A stretch of 64,000 nt of DNA from Cristatella mucedo (GCA_009760855.2 WPIO01000112.1:207001-271000); one strand, 5' to 3'. Positions 54,331 to 64,000 are shown, numbered from the stretch's first letter. Notes: a model not told the origin generated them from the sequence alone. Numbers and translations are program-made.

Positions 54331-55254
54331 TATAATAAATAATATATAATATATAACTTTTTCTTCTAGGAGGTAATGCTATTGTGTGACCATCACAACG
54401 TGCTCGAATTTTAGGTGTCGTTTCTGACAGTTGTCTAAATTTTAACAGCTTCATTAGGAAGACTTCAACTACAGCTTGCCATCATATTCGATCTCTATCT
54501 AAAACTATGAGCTGTCTCCATTGGTGACTTTCAAAACATTTAAGTAGGTCCTTAGTTCTTTGCCCGCTCGATCATTGTCATTCCTTTTGACTCGGCTACC
54601 AAAAAAGGCAACTAGGCCACTGCTAATGGCTATGAATAAGGCTGCAGGGCCAGTCTTCATGTCCCAGAGGTTTGACCACGTGTCTTCTTTTCTAAAAGAG
54701 CTAGGATGGCTGCTTGTTGATCGACGGATAGAGAGCAAAGTTCTAAAGCTAACCCACTCGACCCGCCACAGCTTGGCTCCTCCTTCAGCCTAGCTGAACT
54801 GTTTCAGCCTCCTCGTGCCCTCGGGTCCTGTATGGACTATAAGCTACATGTTCCCTTCATCCGCTTGAAGACCGTAGGCGAAAGAAGCTTTAGCTCTGCA
54901 GGCCCTAGACTGTGAAACTTGCTGCCACGATTCTTACGCAATGACAACCACTATCCTGCTGCCGACTGTGGGTCATCCTTTCCAGCGGTCCTGAGCTGCT
55001 ACTTCCATGATACTAATAATAAAAATATAATAAATAAACCTCAACTGCTCTCCTGACTGAGATGCTTTCCACTTTCCCTTTGTTCCGATGGAGGAAGTCA
55101 CTTAGCTACCGAATGCGTACCGAAAGCCGATTAGGCTTTGAGTTCGCTATATAAAACTCTCTTGCGTAACACCCACGCTATATAAATGAATTATATATTA
55201 TTTATAGTCCTAATGGCTTTGTGGAGTTACAAACGGAGATACATTACATCGCAT
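54331..55254 (+). mobile_element. LINE-A variant (duplication copy 3)
   Basis: Matches 37380-38265, with pieces such as SRLPKKATRPLLMAMNKAA and LKELGWLLVDRRIESKVLKL. A short AT insertion (55014-55040) and others (55180-55200) break it. It ends ggagatacattacatcgcat near 55250. Confidence 0.82.
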
Positions 55255-55570
55255 TACAAGGCTAAGAATCGTATCACCCGCTTTTCGGAACCAAACTTTT
55301 TACCTATACCTCGTACAAACATCGAATCCTTTGGAGACCGTACCTTTAGTTTGAACTCTCCTGAAGCCTTGAACTCACTCCCGACTTGCGTCGTCACATC
55401 TCCTAACTTGATCACATTTAAAAAAAAACTAAATATGCATCTATTTATCACAGCATTTTGCGGGTCCTTTCGATTCGAGCTTTAGGTGCTCATACGTGCT
55501 GACACTTCACGTGCTGCTACTAACCTTACTTGTTTGCTGTCTCTGTGCATTGCGTTCTATTAAAGCATTT
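55255..55570 (+). mobile_element. LINE-B 3' part joined to LINE-A end (copy 3)
   Basis: acaaggctaagaatcgtatc begins LINE-B directly after LINE-A, as in copies 1 and 2. The frame 55186-55485 crosses the junction (HYKAKNRITRFSEPNFLPIP, LPTCVVTSPNLITFKKKLN). Confidence 0.78.
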
Positions 55571-55643
55571 TTATTATACCACGCCGCCAAGCGAGCGCTC
55601 CAGAAAAAATAACAGCGGTCAGAACTTTCTCAATTGGCACAGT

Positions 55644-55649
55644 TTTATT
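55644..55649 (-). terminator. Polyadenylation signal AATAAA for methyltransferase copy 3
   Basis: Same position relative to the reading frame end as in the open copies. Confidence 0.5.
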
Positions 55650-55761
55650 CTGTAGATGGGTCTACAGTATTGATCAGTGATATTTTATCGGGATCGGTAC
55701 AAACACCGGAGAGTGAGCCGCTAACACTTAAGCCCACTTCTCTTTCGCACCGACTGAAATT

Positions 55762-56514
55762 CTATTTATTGGACGCGAAAGAGGCAAACGTGCTGAGGAA
55801 GTCATCGAAGCTTTTCCTACGCTCTTCATCCATCGCAGATAGAGTCTTGCTGTCGCATTTAGTGGCAGCAAGTTGAACGTTTTTAAAACCGGCTTCCTTC
55901 AGTAGATCGCAGATTGTCTGGCGTCGTTGGACGATCAAATCTGTCTCAAAAGCCGGCTCCACGAAAATGTGCGCTTTGCACCACTCACCGTTGCTCTCTG
56001 GTAGAACGAGTGACTACTTCGGATTTTCACACGTAATGGCTTGCGGCACGCCTGCTTCTAGGCAAGCATTTGCAACAATAAGACGACCACCGGGCTTCAG
56101 GCTGCCGTAGACGTTCTTGAGTGCAGCGAGCACCTGATCTCTCCGAGCGAGGCGATGAAGCACGTAGCCCATGATCACCGTTTCCACAGTAAGCGAGCTG
56201 CAGTCATATTCGAGGATGTCTGCTTCAATGTGACGAACGCCGTCGAAATTCAGGGCTCGCTCCATGGCCTTTGCCAGCGCCGCCATTTTTGAAGACGGCT
56301 CCAAAGCGTACACCGTGCGAGCGCCAAGGTGAAGGGCTTCGCGCGTCCAGCGACCGGCACCCGAGCCGACGTCGAGGATAACCTGACCGCGGAGATCGCC
56401 GAAGAGCGGAAGGAAGCTGCTCTCGTCGATGCCTCGCCTCCACTTGCTGTCCGTGTGCTCTCGATAGGCGGCGCTTTGTCGGTTATAAGTCTCCAACGTC
56501 GACTGTGCGGCCAT
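55762..56514 (-). pseudogene. Methyltransferase copy 3, in-frame stop
   Basis: Same length as copies 1 and 2 (ATG at 56514, TAG at 55762), with no frameshift. A TAG at 56014-56016 interrupts codon 167, where copy 2 has the Val of NPKVLLVLP. All SAM-binding motifs lie before the stop, so a 166-residue product would lack the C-terminal third. Other changes include H121R in YVLHRLARRD and M185V. Homology to the other copies ends exactly at the ATG: upstream sequence is unrelated, and its frame happens to stay open to 56571 (MRICSSHLVV). Confidence 0.85.
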
Positions 56515-56571
56515 ATACTGTTCTCTCGCCTGCCCCTCAGTTACGACCAGATGTGAGCTGCAAATTCGCAC

Positions 56572-57214
56572 TATCCGACATTTGAGGCAGAGTCACTTAA
56601 ATAGGCAACCGATTCAACCACTGACCCCGATCGTCTGTTTGGCTAGCCAGGATGGCTAGCGTTGCTAACAGCATCCGGACTGCAGAGCAACTGTGGTTTC
56701 ACATGTACGGACGAATGTATACACATCGATCTCCCACCGTAGAAATTTACGACGATTGCATAGGCTTAGTGCCGGTGGGTTTCTATAGCACACTTTCTAA
56801 AGCTGTTTGCACTTTCCGTTGAGCACGCGATACCAAATAGGCTCCACGCCGTCCAACGATAGGACAATGAGGAGCAGAGCTGAGTCACGAGTTCAGTCGT
56901 GAAAGTCAACGCCGGGAATGAATCAAAACAAGTCTGCCGGAAATGGAGGAACTTTAGTCAGCACCAAGCGAGAGATTGTAATACGAGAATCTTTAAATTG
57001 ATTTCCGTCGGCTAAAGACTAGGAGAGCTGACGGTTATACCGTCTTGAAGTGGACCATCGCACTGCTGATTTATCGAAGTGCGGCACACGAAAATCTTTT
57101 CTGGATGGTAATAGCACTCTAGCGGCCATATTTATTACCACCGGTAGTTTCTAAACAGATGTCCTCAATTATTGCCTGTACTAATTTAGATTAATAATTC
57201 GAATGATAATTTCT
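56572..57214. other. Unique sequence, no gene recognised
   Basis: Follows the 5' edge of methyltransferase copy 3 and is not duplicated elsewhere in the window. It may contain the original 5' region of that gene, but nothing supports a specific element. Confidence 0.4.
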
Positions 57215-57500
57215 TATTGCAATTCCTTGAGCGAGCTGAGTCTCATTCTAGGCCTAACCTAATCTCTGTCTAGACGTACTTTACTCGTGCTATACAGGAG
57301 GCATGATCAAACGGTTAGTGGTAACCTGCAAAATTTTTACAAGCCTACAATGGAAATAGGTGACATAAACAGTGTCAACATATAAAATATGTGGTGATAA
57401 ATACATAAATCAATAACCTATATAAAAGATAGCTCTTGTAATATCAAGTCAGATGTGCTCGGGAATTATAACGCTCTCACTTTGGGATTTCAAATGATTT
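57215..57500 (-). mobile_element. Old LINE-B-like 3' fragment
   Basis: gcgagctgagtctcattcta and tgacataaacagtgtcaaca are weak matches to the minus-strand LINE-B tail and its upstream segment. Strongly diverged. Confidence 0.4.
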
Positions 57501-59338
57501 TACGCTCTGTCCAGACCCTGATGCCCTACACCACCGTCGAATAGATTACTTTACGCTACGGACAGATTCTTGCTACACGATGGTATGTGGGCCTTTTCTT
57601 GCTGACACGTGACGTTAATTCGGCGAAACTGAGTGCATTCGTGGTGCAACCAGAGGTCTGCTAGGCTAACTTCGACCGTGCAGCTTCGGCAGTATTTGCC
57701 ATGCATCGGCAAAGACTAGAGCTGTTACAATCACTGTGCTTGTTGTTCTAGTGGTCTAGAGATCAGAAAACGCTATAGTCCGTTTGCAACCACTTTTTGT
57801 CGAAATGCTATATAATTGCTGAGAACTATCAACTGTCATCCGAGCTAGCTTCATTGTATTCGTCAATGTAGGAAAGCTTTGCCATGAAATATTTCTTTCG
57901 ATGTGGATGACCTTATAGGAATATCATCATTCCGGAAATTCAGTTTCAAAGAGCTGAGTCGGCTACTTCCACCACCAAACTAAAAATTCGGAAAATTCTA
58001 AGCTAAACGTGAGCGAATTTCTGATCTGTGCTTAATCGAGTTTGAGGGCGAATTGTATATGCCTAAAGCATTAAGCTGGAAGTAATTGCAGAAATCCGAT
58101 TTATCCACATATCTCTTGAAATATACATCCGAAGATAGCGAGCATCCCGATAAATATTGGAGAGTGCTTTACTCGAGCGCCATTTCTCTCTGGCTGCAGC
58201 AACGCCTTATTTTAAGCAAAGGTTAGAAGCACCGCTGTGGGAAGAAAATCTAGTAGCCTACAGTCTTTCAAAAGCAGTGCTTCCACGACTAAGAAGTGGA
58301 AACTTACTAATGCTAACGACAGCAGTAGAAAATAAACTACCAAGGTTAAACGCAAGTTGTGAGGGGCCATGCTTAAAGTACCAAGAAAAACTACCGTTCT
58401 TGTTAAATTAGGGAAACCCAATAAACAGCAATAGAAGCAAAAACTGAGAATTTGACAAAACAGCATTAAATGGTGGCTTGCTACGTGCAATGTTTTTTGA
58501 TCCTCAGCCTTTAATGAAGGGGGTACGTATAAAGTGCTTGCTGTTCTTCTATAGTTATTGGCATCGTAGAGCCGAAGACCGTTGGAAGTTGCATCGAGAT
58601 TGAGGCTGTATAAACTGCTTGCGGAAAATAGTGCTTCCCTGAAGCTGCTAAATTTGTTTGTCTTACCCCTTGAACCTTGCTAGTTACTATGGCTGTGCCT
58701 AGAGTAACGTGACTGTCGCCAACTGGCGTTATGCTCACGATATAGATGGGTGTTTGGATGACGATGATGTGTAATGCACCGAATAGTTAGATGTCTTATG
58801 TCGGCACTCTGCAATGACTGAGAGGACTGATCATCGATCTGGCGAGTTCTTCGTTCCCGCAACTCCTCTTTGCATTGCGTCTACTCTGGAGAGCTCGGCG
58901 TTCGGTGAGTCACCGCGTCTGCATGGCTTCCTCTGCGGTGCTTCCGTTGATATCGAAACTGGATGAACGCGGGCTACCGCAGACACTTTTTGCAGCTACA
59001 ACCGTACCACGGTTGCTGTATTGGCGTTCTTTAAAAAGCGAATAGATACAACTTCCTGCTCCAATTTGCAGTAAATTTGGCGTTCGCCGCTTTTCGAAAG
59101 TCAGCCAGTAGGTAAATGCTCAGACGAGAATTTTACTGGCAGAATTACATCTAAGAGGCTGCCTAACTGATAGAATCGCGACCCTGTGCAATTGCCGGTC
59201 AGCTGTGCTTTAGGCAACGGGAAGGTTGTACGCTCAAGTTTTTGCTTCGCCCTCAACCCTTCCCAAGGCTGGAAATTGAGTGCTCTGCGCTTTGTGTACA
59301 GACTTTTTGTTAATTTACGAGCCCCCGTATTGCCACCG
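57501..59338. other. No gene recognised
   Basis: Frames such as 58157-58411 (+) and 58511-58738 (-) have no domain that I know. No splice-site pair could be supported. Confidence 0.4.
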
Positions 59339-59881
59339 TGTTCCAGTACCATTAGCGTATCAGCAGGCGGTTGTACCAACGGTACGTACAATATGGAGTG
59401 TACAACGTAGTACGTACGCAGTATGCACAGCAAGGTGGTTTTACAGCACCTAGGGAATCCTTGGCCGTTTTACTTCGTGGCACAGGCTTCAACGGTCGGC
59501 GCGGCGCTCGGCCTAGGACCAGCACAGTTGCGACCTACGCGTTTTGTGGCTAACGACCTAACTGCAGAAGCTGCCAAAGCCAAAGTATGTAACGATCTTG
59601 GGAATGCGGACGCTCTTTGGCGAGGGTGCCAGGGCCAAGTGCACTACGGCTCCTGTCAACGAGGTCCGTGCCAAAGGCAGGTCAAGCCTACGTCAGCACT
59701 CCTGCGGACGGAAACGCCTGCGACGCCCACGCGCCCTAGGTCACGGATAGTTTACGGATACGATCCCCAACAAATCATTTACGAGGGCCAGCCGGGATGT
59801 GACTGCCAACCGGCGCGTCGGAAACTTTCTGTACTGCTCGGCACTGTATCGAAGAGTTTCCTCAATTCAAACGCCGGCTAA
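59339..59881 (+). other. Possible decayed coding segment, Gln/Pro/Tyr-rich
   Basis: Two overlapping frames look protein-like in composition (YQRYVQYGVYNVVRTQYAQQ, then VYGYDPQQIIYEGQPGCDCQ). They need a frameshift near 59450-59520 to join. No known domain is recognised. It could be an exon of a neighbouring gene with low-complexity sequence, or chance. Confidence 0.2.
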
Positions 59882-60096
59882 AGATTGACTGTCGAACTAG
59901 CTGAAACGGCGGCATGCCAAAGCTGCCCAATAATGACTGATATTTACTGTTGACGGTTCCTGAATAACAATGGCTAGCGAGCCGATTCAGCCACAATATG
60001 TGGCCGAGTCGGCAAAAAACCAAAGCCGTGAAATTAGCAGTGATTATTACTCAAAACATTGGCCTTGAAACCTGAGCTAATTTGAACTCTAGGTAT
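59882..60096. other. No gene recognised
   Basis: Short spacer before SINE-B with no recognisable feature. Confidence 0.35.
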
Positions 60097-60245
60097 TGAG
60101 CTGGCTTGGTCCAGCGGTTAAGGTGCTCGCCCCGACCAAGGTCTGGCCGAGGTCGTGGGCTCGAGCCCCAAGGCATATGTGAAGCACCTGAATAGAGATT
60201 AGGTTATCTTGGGACGCTATTAAAATGAATTTTATTTATTTATTT
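60097..60245 (+). mobile_element. SINE-B, best copy
   Basis: A tRNA-like head: gagctggcttggtccagcgg with the A box at about 60107-60122, and the palindromic B box gggctcgagccc at 60157-60168. The tail (gtgaagcacctgaatagaga, ttaggttatcttgggacgct) parallels the LINE-B end (gtaaagcgcctagaaagaga, ttaagttctctgagggcgct). It ends in an AT-rich (ttta)n. Confidence 0.88.
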
Positions 60246-60859
60246 GAGCCGTACAAGAGTCGTGCCCGCTATTAAAAGCATCAGTTGCTGGAAGATTGAC
60301 CTCTACACCCTGCACTGTTGCACGACTAATTGGGACCTCAACTAATCGTGCTAGCATTACCGCAGCCATTTAGACTTGCCTGCCTTTGTATCAGTTAGGC
60401 AGTCGGTTTACGGACAACGTACAGTGTCCAATCTTTCTTAGAAGCGTATACCCACTGAGTGGCTTTCAAACGGCGGTGAGTAGCTCCGTTACAGCGAATC
60501 GGAACGACGAAAAAAGTGTATATGCTTTCACTCCACGCTGGTTCAGCAACTGTAGCAAGGTCGTACCCTCGTGTAGTCGGTCGACATTGGTGAGGGCACG
60601 AAAGTGGCGGCACCGCATTCACCAAGTTAAAAGACTCAATTGTGTAATCGCAGAAGTTGTGTAGAAATTACTATAACACTTGGGAGAAGCAGCTTCTTCA
60701 GATCAGCAAAGGTGCGTAGATGAGTCCTTGTGGAAATGTCCAACTGGAGAATAGGATACTCTAACGGTCGAATAATGTGCTCGCAATTCACATCCCTAAG
60801 CTTGGATGTCGGGAAATTCTGTATCGCTACTTTTATGCCGGATTCATTTCTTTGGCACA
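60246..60859. other. No gene recognised
   Basis: A 92-codon plus frame at 60386-60664 has no domain. Nothing else was seen. Confidence 0.35.
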
Positions 60860-60924
60860 GTGGTTAAAGTGCTCGCCTCGATCAAGGACGTATCGAGATC
60901 GTGGGCTCGAGCCCTGTGGCATGT
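60860..60924 (+). mobile_element. SINE-B head, truncated
   Basis: tggcacagtggttaaagtgc and gtgggctcgagccctgtggc give the A and B boxes. The tail is missing because a LINE-A end begins at about 60925. Confidence 0.75.
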
Positions 60925-61315
60925 AATCTCCGTCTGTAACTCCACAAAGTCATGAAGACCATGTGGGTGTTACGCAGGAGAGTTTTGTATAGCACACTAA
61001 CAGCCTGAGCGACTTTCGGTACGCATTCGGTAGCCAACAGACTTCATTTCACGTGACAAAGTGAAAGTGGGAAGCATAGCAGAGTCAGGAGAGCAGTTGA
61101 GGTAGTGAGTAGCATGGAAGTAGCACCTCAGGACCGCTGAAAAGGATGAGCCACAGTCGGCAGCAAGAGAGTAGTTGTCGTTGCGTAAGAATTGTGGAAG
61201 CGAGTTCCACAGTCTAGGACCTGCAGAGCTAAATTCTCTGTCGCCAACCGTCTTTAAGCAGTGGAATGGGACAGCTAATGTATTCTTCACACAGGATCTG
61301 AGGGCGCGATACTAG
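60925..61315 (-). mobile_element. LINE-A 3' end
   Basis: The minus strand frame 60997-61290 reads NTLAVPFHCLKTVGDREFSS and LWNSLPQFLRNDNYSLAADC. The 3' terminus is at 60925, and the 5' truncation at about 61310 (ggatctgagggcgcg). Confidence 0.85.
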
Positions 61316-61450
61316 AATGGATCAAACTTGGCTCATGAATTAAGGAGCTCGCCTTTGCGACCGAGGTCGTGGGCTCGAGTCCTGTACTACATTTGAAGTG
61401 CCTCCATAGAGAAGTAGTTTTTCTAGGGCACTGCACGAATAAATTATTCC
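61316..61450 (+). mobile_element. SINE-B, second copy after LINE-A
   Basis: aattaaggagctcgcctttg, gaggtcgtgggctcgagtcc (B box) and the tail gaagtgcctccatagagaag. The A box region (caaacttggctcatgaatt) is worn. Confidence 0.65.
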
Positions 61451-61878
61451 TGTGCTGGTCTAAGATAGTGGAATTCCATTTCACAGTTGTCTCAATTAGC
61501 TACGACAGCTCACTTTTGACTTTTGGCTCACTCAGGCAGTGCGACATTTTCTAGCAGGCCTGTTGTGTTTCACCTAGCCGTTGCCTTCAGCTGTTGGCTT
61601 CCGCCTCGGATCATGTGACTCAGCTAAGCATTCAACTTTCTCTTTGTTTAATGACATTAAATTTTTTTATTAGCCTTATGTTCAACAAAAGTCACTTAAG
61701 GCTTTGTGTGAGCTATGGCAACCGACCTGCGTAAGTTCCGCATCAATTGCTTGACCTCCTCAAAGCAAAAAGTGCGGTCTACGATCGAACGCTTCGAGTA
61801 GCTCAGGGTGAACGGCTCTCGTTCGTTGGCAATTGCTTCTTATGCTTACGGTGCCATCACACAGTTTTACTTGTTTAG
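61451..61878 (+). other. Intron of the CAMSAP-like gene (3' end)
   Basis: No independent gene is seen. The last bases, acagttttacttgtttag (to 61878), form a pyrimidine-rich tract and AG suited to a 3' splice site for the following exon. Confidence 0.5.
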
Positions 61879-62216
61879 GCTCACACGGCCCGAACCGACA
61901 GAATGGCGGCCAGTACTGTGGCCACAGCGGCTACGCCAAGCCGCCATCCCTGCAGCATCAGCAGTCCATGTACGGAAGAGTGGCGGGCCCATCTTCGACC
62001 TTGACCCGCTACGGCTCCATGTCCAGCTTGTCTGCTCGCTCGCCGACGCCTGCATTCGGCCAGTTTGACAGGCCTGCTCTGCAGGACGGCATCGATCCGC
62101 TGAAGCTGTTCGTGGCTCCTAGCTTCAAGTCCAATCGCAGCATCATCATCAACGCGATCAGCCACTGCGTTCTTCCGGGTGCAGTCAACGCAGAAGTCAA
62201 AAGCCATGTTCTCGAG
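61879..62216 (+). CDS. CAMSAP: CAMSAP/Patronin exon, start of CKK domain
   Basis: A single internal exon. The frame reads NGGQYCGHSGY, a Ser-rich linker (YGSMSSLSARSPTPAFGQF), then DPLKLFVAPSFKSN and KSNRSIIINAISHCVLPG, followed by AVNAEVKSHVLE. This order (KLF-x-x-PS-x-KSN-x-x-II-x-NA-SHC-x-x-G-VN) is the N-terminal part of the CKK domain, the module by which CAMSAP/Patronin proteins bind microtubule minus ends. The donor is ctcgag|gtacgc in phase 0, right before where relatives continue with Glu-rich sequence. The acceptor at 61878 is the best upstream candidate. The rest of the CKK domain is not in the remaining 1.8 kb, so the next exon lies beyond the window or is interrupted. CAMSAP is the general family name; the orthologue is unknown. 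Confidence 0.85.
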
Positions 62217-63261
62217 GTACGCGGTTCTAGATTTGTCTGGTTGCTTATGACGACTTAAGTGTCTTTTGACGACCTGCTTCCTCAGTGGGCTTGCTTCCTC
62301 AGTGGAAATTAGCACATGCCTGCAGCATGCAGCATGTGCTAGGTGCTGGTGTGCGTGCGAAAGGAAGTAAACGAGCACGGTACCTTCGAAATCTCTGCCC
62401 GGCCACGAAGACTAGGCATTTGCTGCAGAGGCAAGCGTAGTCAACGAGCCTTCTCTGGTTTGCATGCAGTGGTCAGCAACGCCGGAAACAACGAGGCAGC
62501 AGGTAGCGTGTAGGTGCAGCAGGCGAACACCTGAAGGTGCCTTAACCAACCCGAAGTAGTTGCAATACGTGTGCTGCAGACCTGCCCGGAGCCATTTGGT
62601 GCCATGTAGCCAGGTTTGCGTGTCCTCGTGGCTGTACCCGAATGTTACGACCGGGCTCCACACAACAGTATCTGTAACGACCGGGCTCCAAACAACTGTC
62701 TTGGGCCAATACACCAGTATCAAATAAGGATTCATCAAAAAGTACTTGACCTTCCAGGTGGTTTGAATTGGGTCGTCATCTTGCTGGCAAAGGTAACGAC
62801 CCCCAAACCGAGTAGCTTTGAAATACACTTTTCTCGATCAACAACGACAATGAGTAAAGTACTCTTTTCTGAGTCCTTTTTTGGTGCTAGTGCAGTAACT
62901 CCAGCAAGTCGCCTAATTTGAACCTTGTAGAACGACTTTTGAGCGATTTTGCGCCGAACTTTTCAGTGAAACTCGGGTTTTTATATGTGCTGCAGTAGGA
63001 GAGATACCACAGGTGCTGGCAGCCTTTATGTCTGAGGCCAGACAATGGAGGTCATCAAGGTTTTCTTTTAGTGCGCCCTCACAGCAAACGCATGCACAAC
63101 AACAGCATATGTGTTGGTTTTTGTGTTGTCGGTAAATATTTGTACGTGCTTCGCATAACTTAAGAATGCATGGTGTCGTTGAAAACCCTCGTATTACCCG
63201 AGTGAGTTTACAGCCAAGGCAGCAGTGGCCATACTGCAAGGATTATTTGCTGCCTGAGTAA
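62217..63261 (+). other. Intron of the CAMSAP-like gene (5' part)
   Basis: No CKK continuation or other exon was seen. It contains a 10-bp-arm hairpin (62310-62341), a direct repeat gcttcctcagtgg (about 62268-62305) and a roughly 30-bp repeat cgaccgggctccacacaac / cgaccgggctccaaacaac (about 62648-62695). Confidence 0.5.
62310..62341. repeat. Inverted repeat in CAMSAP intron
   Basis: tagcacatgc (62310-62319) and gcatgtgcta (62332-62341) are exact reverse complements around a 12-nt loop that is itself rich in tgca. Confidence 0.9.
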
Positions 63262-63915
63262 TTAGATTATTGTAATTCCCTTTTGGCTGGGCTGCCAAAG
63301 AAAGCTATTATGCCACTACAGCGGACTATGAATATGGCTGCAAGGCTAGTCTTCAAGCCCCAGAGGTTTGAGCACGTGTCTCCTTTGCTAAAAGAGCTAA
63401 GATGGACGCCAGTTGAGCAACGGATACAGAGCAAAGTTCTTATGCTGACCCACAAGGCCCACCACGGCTTGGCTTCTTCGTACCTAGCTGAACTGCTGCA
63501 CCAGTTTCAGCCTCTTCGCACCCTCAGGTCCGGTGTGGCCAATAAATTAGCTGTCCCATTCCTCCGCTTAAAGACAGTTGGCGACAGAAGCTTTAGCTCT
63601 GCATGTCCTAGACTGTGGAACTCGCTTCCACAATTCTTACGCGACGACAACTACTCTCCAGCTGCCGACAATGGCACATCTTTTTCAGCGGTCCTGAGCT
63701 GCTACTTCTATGCTACTCACTACCTCAACTGCTCTCCTGACTCTGCTATGCTTCCCACTTTCTCTTTGTTGCGTGAGACGAAGTCTGTTGGCTACCGAAT
63801 GCGTACCGAAAGCCGCTTAGGCTGTGAGTGCGCTATACAAAACTCTCCTGCATAACACCCACGTGGTCTTTATGACTTTGTGGAGTTACAGACGAAGATA
63901 CGTTACATTACATTA
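63262..63915 (+). mobile_element. LINE-A 3' end, open C-terminal frame
   Basis: Starts at gattattgtaattccctttt and is open through 63855: LPKKAIMPLQRTMNMAARLV, KAHHGLASSYLAELLHQFQP, SFSSACPRLWNSLPQFLRDD, then the UTR and (cgttacattacatt) end. It is 5'-truncated. It is the best preserved LINE-A terminus in the window and lies in what should be CAMSAP intron sequence. Confidence 0.9.
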
Positions 63916-64000
63916 GGAATGCATTTGAACTACGATAACGAAGTGTTATAGGGTAGGAACGATCGTAACTAAAATGCAGGTCATTTGCAGCCAGCCCATC
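63916..64000. repeat. Start of another epsilon spacer copy
   Basis: aatgcatttgaactacgata, acgaagtgttatagg and aaaatgcaggtc match 29411-29475 and 45072-45136. The copy continues beyond the window. Confidence 0.75.

Noticed and set aside
55634..55876. 80-codon plus-strand frame (also at 38644) with a conserved N-terminus
   Set aside because: It overlaps the methyltransferase 3' end and its poly-A region on the opposite strand; conservation follows from the duplication.
60097..60180. Possible functional tRNA gene
   Set aside because: A and B boxes are present, but the sequence cannot fold a full cloverleaf by eye and is repeated with a LINE-like tail, so it is a SINE.

Overview
The window comes from the repeat-rich nuclear genome of a metazoan, most likely an invertebrate. 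No species can be named from sequence alone. The case for an animal rests on one exon with a clean splice donor that encodes the start of a CAMSAP/Patronin CKK domain (61879-62216, + strand), and on a captured WD40 exon resembling WDR47. Mobile elements fill most of the window: at least three L2/CR1-like non-LTR retrotransposon families (called LINE-A, LINE-B and LINE-C here), two tRNA-derived SINE families, a MULE DNA transposon nested in a solo LTR, a decayed hAT element, a possible MITE, two satellite arrays and many microsatellites. No bacterial features, CRISPR arrays, rRNA genes or intact tRNA genes were seen.

Layout. 0-19.9 kb: old LINE fragments; one almost full-length but broken LINE-A (2.3-5.4 kb); a solo LTR (6.25-9.19 kb) split by an apparently intact MULE (6.76-8.43 kb); a decayed hAT transposase (10.4-11.95 kb); a 172-bp satellite (14.5-15.27 kb) ending in a head-to-head hairpin; an 11-bp minisatellite; and a GC-rich stretch. 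19.98-56.5 kb: a mosaic tandem segmental duplication with a period of about 15.5-17 kb. Each unit holds, in order, LINE-C and GC-rich spacer (block beta), block alpha, block gamma, a LINE-A/LINE-B chimera, and a minus-strand intronless SAM-dependent methyltransferase ORF. Copies 1 and 2 of the methyltransferase are open (250 aa); copy 3 has an in-frame stop. Copies 1 and 2 are also linked to a WD40 exon embedded in LINE-B sequence. Within this stretch, at 49.7-52.1 kb, lie a GC-rich island of unknown nature and a second satellite of about 165 bp. 56.5-64 kb: mostly single-copy-looking sequence with SINE-B and LINE-A copies and the CAMSAP exon, whose downstream exons are not in the window.

The host genes that can be supported are the methyltransferase family (three copies, one dead) and the CAMSAP exon. 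The rest is transposon biology. SINE-B ends in a tail that matches the LINE-B 3' hairpin, which suggests it uses the LINE-B machinery. LINE-A and LINE-B are joined at recurrent junctions that were then carried along by segmental duplication. All calls were made by eye from the sequence; no database search was run.
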